Assembly: GCA_050692915.1 (NCBI GenBank)
Contig: JBOGVU010000103.1
Span: 1-8,232 of the forward strand
Reading direction: 5' to 3'
DNA from: CALAEC01 sp050692915
GTDB lineage: Bacteria; Actinomycetota; UBA4738; CALAEC01
DNA length: 8,232 bases
The position numbers and the translations under genes are program-made. How positions within the stretch are numbered: position 1 is the first letter of the stretch; every line of letters starts with the position of its first letter. Of this stretch, positions 5,648 through 8,232 are shown piece after piece. Under the pieces are notes generated by a model. It was not told the origin of the DNA. It saw nothing but the letters and a program-made list of their open reading frames with translations, and did not search any database.

Positions 5648-5992
5648 AGCCTTCTGGTTCAGCCAGTCGAAGATCCGAAAGACGCGAATCCTCGTGCAGT
5701 CATCGATGGCGGTGAACTGGTAGTGCTTCCTGCGCGATCCTCGGAGCGGAGCGATGAACTTCACGTCGATCTGGACGCGGTGTCCAGGCTGCGGCTTCTC
5801 GTAGCGCTTCCAAGGACCGCGGGACAGCCAGATCAGCGCACCCGACTTGGTGGTGCTCGTACGCTGTAACCTCCGCCCCCGCGATCGTGAATCGAACTCA
5901 GAGCTTTCCCTGCCCGAGGATGAGTTTGGTTCGCTGCTGGGATGCACCCTGGTGCCCAGTGGCGCCCGAGAATGTCGAGAAAACAGGTGGCC
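5648..5992 (-). pseudogene. IS481-family transposase remnant, internally deleted and 3' truncated
   Basis: On the minus strand from about 5821 to 5648 the frame reads GPWKRYEKPQPGHRVQIDVK, then FIAPLRGSRRKHYQFTAIDD and CTRIRVFRIFDWLNQKA. This is the start of the integrase core (rve) of IS481 transposases. The Asp in QIDVKF (codon 5767-5765) is the expected first catalytic Asp, and AIDDCTR is a family hallmark. Homology stops at about 5648, so the second Asp and the Glu are lost. Upstream, 5992-5880 looks like the element's own left end and a degraded start of the transposase (weak HTH-type signal), with most of the helix-turn-helix region deleted between. The frame runs on without homology to a TGA at 5578-5576, which overlaps the GTG start of the SBBP gene. 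Confidence 0.7.
5965..5992 (+). repeat. Direct repeat copy 2, likely end region of the IS481 remnant
   Basis: GAGAATGTCGAGAAAACAGG followed by TGGCC matches 2658-2682 with one T/C difference. It lies about 150-170 bases upstream of the remaining IS481 catalytic coding sequence, a sensible position for an IS end that has lost some internal sequence. Immediately right, GAATCTC/GAGATTC (6013-6019 and 6025-6031) forms a perfect 7-bp stem with a five-base loop. Confidence 0.6.
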
Positions 5993-6068
5993 CGCGCGGG
6001 TCGGAGAGCCCAGAATCTCACGCCGAGATTCCGCATGGATGGCCGAAGCAGGCAGGACGCGGGCCCTA

Positions 6069-6499
6069 TCAAAGTGTCAGGTCACGGGCCCAATCCGAGT
6101 TTCTGTACCCTATCTTGGCCCGCACGGTTCCGGTTCGGGGATCGATCCGCCATAGCTCGTGCGGGGCCCCGGGATCTCCCAGCTTGGGAACAGTGAGCCA
6201 GATCGATCCGTGACCCACCGCCAAGAACCCGGCATCCCGGGAGCGAACAGTGCCGTTCGGCCCAGACGGAACGACGCTTCCCATTGACCTGTTGCCCCGT
6301 CGATCCTCACCAGCCGGTTGCCGTCCACGGCGACCCAGAGATCCTCTCCGTCGGAGGCCGCGCCAACCACCTCTTGCAATTGGCTCGTGGCCCGGCTGGT
6401 CACCGGGTCGATGCGCGACAGCGTCCCATCGCCGAAGTTCTGGGTCCAGACCTGTCCCGAGGCCGTGATCAGGCCGAGGGGATCCGATACCAGTGGCAC
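6069..6499 (-). pseudogene. Frameshifted beta-propeller fragment (Vgb/YncE-like)
   Basis: The frame from 6499 reads DPLGLITASGQVWTQNFGDG, then TLSRIDPVTS and GAASDGEDLWVAVDGNRLVR followed by IDGATG. These are two blades of the WVxNxxdgTVSRIDPxTG type seen in virginiamycin-B-lyase-like and YncE-like propellers. After LGRTALFAPG the signal moves to another frame, which continues DAGFLAVGHGSIWLTVPK and ELWRIDPRTGTVRAKIG to a TGA at 6071-6069. One missing G in CCCGGG(G)ATGCC near 6236-6241 would restore a single frame. The N-terminus is missing: homology fades near 6530, and the DUF3892 stop at 6605 lies close by. Function cannot be stated beyond a propeller fold; no signal peptide remains. Confidence 0.6.
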
Positions 6500-6604
6500 G
6501 ACTGCTCGGACGATCGGCCGGATCCAGGGTCGACCCGAACAGCCGTGTCGCGGCCAACGTTCGTCTCCCCGCGGCTGGCCGTTGGTATCCGGTGGGCTCG
6601 TAGT

Positions 6605-6883
6605 TCACATGGGACCGTATCGCGGGAGAGCCAATAGGTTGTTGGTCCAGACGCCGTCGGCGTGGGTTCGGATGTACGGCGGCTCCGCCTCGACTATCCG
6701 AATGTTTACGGTCCGCTCGCCGTCGGTCACAAAGGCGCGGGTTCCTGGCTTGCGCAGGTATTCGATCATCTGTTCGCGTGTGCTCTGCCCACTGTCTCCG
6801 GTCTGAGGATTCGTCCAGCGCACGCGGGCAATGTGCTCGTGGTTCTCGCCTCCCTCCATGTGGACGGTCGTGACCCGAACCAT
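6605..6883 (-). CDS. DUF3892 domain-containing protein
   Basis: ATG 6883 gives 92 residues starting MVRVTTVHMEGGENHEHIAR and ending near NLLALPRYGPM. The features fit DUF3892: a leading beta-strand with I-x-x-V/I, a middle helix with REQMIEYLRKPG, then V-x-V/I strands and the closing YIRTHADGVWTNNLLALP, where Y-I-R-T-x-x-D and the final L-P are typical. Length is close to the family's usual 80-90 residues. The role of DUF3892 proteins is not known. A GGGAG sits about 12-15 bases upstream. A longer start at 7009 would overlap the preceding broken gene and add unrelated sequence, so it is rejected. The gene is intact, unlike its neighbours, and follows the uncharacterised frame ending at 6924 by 40 bases, so the two may have formed an operon. 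Confidence 0.65.
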   Translation of the reverse strand: MVRVTTVHMEGGENHEHIARVRWTNPQTGDSGQSTREQMIEYLRKPGTRAFVTDGERTVNIRIVEAEPPYIRTHADGVWTNNLLALPRYGPM

Positions 6884-6923
6884 GCCAGATTCTTCTCCCA
6901 CCTTCCCAAGTATGGCGGGAAAC

Positions 6924-7370
6924 TCAAGCACATAACCAATCGATAGCCTGGCGCATGCCACGGTCAGCCCCACAACGACTTGCGCGATGCTCGAGGACTT
7001 GCTCGGCAACTTCGGGGAGATCCTCGGCCCGGATGTTGGTGAAGTCGATCCCCTCTAACGAGTTTCTTGAGGATCTTCGGGTCGTCAGCGGAGAGTCGCG
7101 TCAGTTCCGCCTCGAAAGACTTCGCTTCCTTGTTGCGGGCTTTCAACGTGCGGGTCAGCTCGGCTCGTGTCGACCACTTCAGGTACGGCCCCAGCTCGTC
7201 GACGGCCCGCTGAACTGCTTCCCACTGGGCGGGGCTGTTGATGTTGAAGCTGCGGTTCCCCCAGGCCACCACTTGTAGAGAGTGAGGTGAACGTTCTTGG
7301 AGTCCGAGAGTGGGTGTGGGTCCGAGGAGCCTTTCCGTTGCTGCTGCTCGTCCCCTATCTGGCCAGTCAT
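6924..7370 (-). pseudogene. Uncharacterised protein gene interrupted by two single-base shifts
   Basis: A coherent protein appears if two shifts are corrected. It starts at ATG 7370 (MTGQIGDEQQQRKG), reaches NVHLTLYKWWPGG, changes frame in the five-G run at 7258-7262, and goes on as NRSFNINSPAQWEAVQRAV, then DELGPYLKWSTRAELTRTLK. At about 7053 an extra base in GTTAGAGG shifts the frame again, to GIDFTNIRAEDLPEVAEQVL with a TGA at 6926-6924. The middle part alone is open from GTG 7272 to 6964 (102 residues). The protein would be about 148 residues, soluble and mainly helical after residue 45, with a charged stretch KARNKEAKSFEAEL. I do not recognise the family. The corrected end lies 40 bases before the DUF3892 start. 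Errors in the sequence could also explain both shifts. Confidence 0.45.
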
Positions 7371-7452
7371 TGCCCTACTCACCCGCCCGGACGCCCACAC
7401 TAGCTTCCCATCGCTCGGCAGCCGGCCTTTCGCATATTCGTCGATTTCCCCG

Positions 7453-7729
7453 CTACTCGATCAGATCGATGCGCAGCTCGCGGACGAGCTCATGCCACTC
7501 TCGGTAGAGCTCCTTCACCCGCGGACTGGCAAAGGCGACGACGCTTGCCCCTAGCCGGTCGACTTCCGTGGAGCCTGACCGTCACCCGTCCCCCTGCCGT
7601 GGCTGGGCGGGCGGCGTAGTCGTTGTACCAGCGGCAGCGGCCGCTCTCGTCCCGGATCCGGTGGTCACGTTCTTGACGAACGAGGTCACAGAGGCCTCGT
7701 CCCGTGACCAAGAAGGATACCGGCGTCAA
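7453..7729 (-). pseudogene. Uncharacterised protein gene, probably frameshifted
   Basis: Two overlapping minus-strand frames seem to be parts of one gene. The first (from 7729) contains LVRQERDHRIRDESGRCRWY and NDYAARPATAGGRVTVRLHG. The second reads STEVDRLGASVVAFASPRVK, then ELYREWHELVRELRIDLIE, and stops at TAG 7455-7453. The junction near 7565-7575 (AGGCTCCACGG) would fit loss of eight bases between two GGCTC copies, which is inference. A helical protein ending in a hydrophobic-charged heptad pattern is suggested, of a kind often seen in small unnamed actinobacterial proteins. No function can be given, and the upstream start is uncertain. The second part, about 40 residues, is the better supported half. 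Confidence 0.35.
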
Positions 7730-7743
7730 CGACCCCCGGGATG

Positions 7744-7780
7744 CCGAGAGCCCGGCAACCTCGCGGCTGCCGGGCTTCGG
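7744..7780 (-). terminator. Strong hairpin downstream of clpC, probable terminator
   Basis: AGCCCGGCA (7749-7757) pairs perfectly with TGCCGGGCT (7768-7776) around a ten-base loop. CCGA and TCGG extend the stem to 13 pairs with one bulged G at 7748. It lies about 65 bases beyond the clpC stop on the minus strand. No U-run follows on either strand, so it would be a G/C-rich terminator of the kind common in high-GC Gram-positives, or an mRNA 3' stabiliser. Confidence 0.5.
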
Positions 7781-7845
7781 CCTTGCCCCCCGCAGGCGTC
7801 CCTGCGAGCGGGGTCTCGGGGAAGGCCCCGAGATGGTTCGGGGTT

Positions 7846-8232
7846 CTAGGACTCCTGGCTGCCGGCCAGCTCGACCGGCGGGGTCTCGGGCGGACGGGAG
7901 GCCGGCTCGAACACGATGTCCCCGTCGCGGGCGTCGACGATGATCGTCTGTCCCGCCGTGAACTCCTTGTACAGGAGCTTCTCCGACAGCGGGTCCTCGA
8001 CCATCCGTTGGATCGTCCGGCGCAGCGGCCGGGCGCCGAGGGCCGGATCGTATCCCTTCTCCGCCAGCAGCTCCTTGGCCCCGTCGGTCAGCTCGATGTC
8101 CAGGTCCTTGGACTTCAGCTGACCCTCCACCCGCCGGATCATCAGGTCCACGATCGCCTTGACGTGCTCGCGGGACAGCGAGTGGAACACGATGACCTCG
8201 TCGATCCGGTTCAGGAACTCGGGACGGAAGGA
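7846..8232 (-). CDS. clpC: ClpC, ATP-dependent Clp protease ATP-binding subunit, C-terminal 128 residues
   Basis: The frame runs in from the right edge as SFRPEFLNRIDEVIVFHSLS and ends at TAG 7848-7846. FRPEFLNRIDE is the end of the second AAA+ large domain; the asparagine-arginine pair is strongly conserved there. The D2 small domain follows, with GYDPALGARPLRRTIQRMVE carrying the sensor-2 arginine, then DPLSEKLLYKEF and IIVDARDGDIVFE. ClpC forms a hexamer that unfolds substrates and feeds them to ClpP. The full protein is about 810-850 residues, so roughly 85 percent lies outside the window, including Walker motifs and the ClpP-binding loop. The last 20 or so residues after VFEP are proline-rich and not conserved. 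ClpC fits better than ClpB, but ClpB, ClpE or ClpA cannot be strictly excluded from this end alone. Confidence 0.9.
   Translation of the reverse strand, partial: SFRPEFLNRIDEVIVFHSLSREHVKAIVDLMIRRVEGQLKSKDLDIELTDGAKELLAEKGYDPALGARPLRRTIQRMVEDPLSEKLLYKEFTAGQTIIVDARDGDIVFEPASRPPETPPVELAGSQES

Noticed and set aside
6605..7009. Longer 134-residue version of the DUF3892 protein starting at 7009
   Set aside because: The added 42 residues overlap the upstream frame, have no DUF3892 similarity, and ATG 6883 fits the family start.
7370..7453. A defence system made of the three small genes between 6605 and 7730
   Set aside because: No nuclease, ATPase, TIR, protease or sensor motif is visible in any of them; calling it defence would be guesswork.

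Overview
The window is high-GC DNA, probably from an actinobacterium or a related Gram-positive-type lineage. Supporting signs are a ClpC-type (not ClpB-type) Clp ATPase end, an A-type Fe-S carrier with a PGGC motif, frequent GTG starts, and G/C-rich codon third positions. The taxonomy is inference only. No ribosomal or other phylogenetic marker is complete here.

Layout: two conserved chromosomal genes sit at the edges, both on the minus strand and both cut by the window. These are an IscA/HesB/ErpA-like Fe-S carrier (1-232) and the C-terminal part of clpC (7846-8232). The roughly 7.6 kb between them looks like a worn accessory region. From left to right it holds: an orphan 3' half of an initiator-type Met-tRNA with its own Rho-independent terminator (618-724); an almost complete insertion sequence with 37-bp terminal inverted repeats (723-2028) carrying a DDE transposase whose N-terminal zinc-ribbon part is out of frame; a chimeric stretch of gene debris joining a frameshifted glyoxalase/VOC 5' end to what looks like an SRPBCC 3' end (2216-2502); a large intact gene for a secreted seven-repeat SBBP beta-propeller protein with an RTX-like tail (2988-5579); an internally deleted IS481-type transposase remnant (5648-5992); a frameshifted Vgb/YncE-like beta-propeller fragment (6069-6499); an intact small DUF3892-type gene (6605-6883); and two uncharacterised minus-strand genes broken by small indels (6924-7370 and about 7453-7729).

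Apart from the IS and the tRNA piece, almost all coding signal is on the minus strand. The intact genes are the two edge genes, the SBBP protein and the DUF3892 protein. The rest is truncated or frameshifted. No new multi-gene system can be supported. The most interesting items are the SBBP protein, which has a D-G-D-G loop in six of its seven blades and an RTX-like tail, the 25-bp direct repeats that bracket it, and the tRNA 3' half, which may mark an old integration site. Several of the breaks are single-base changes, some in G/C runs, so sequencing or assembly error must be separated from real decay before the pseudogene calls are taken as final.
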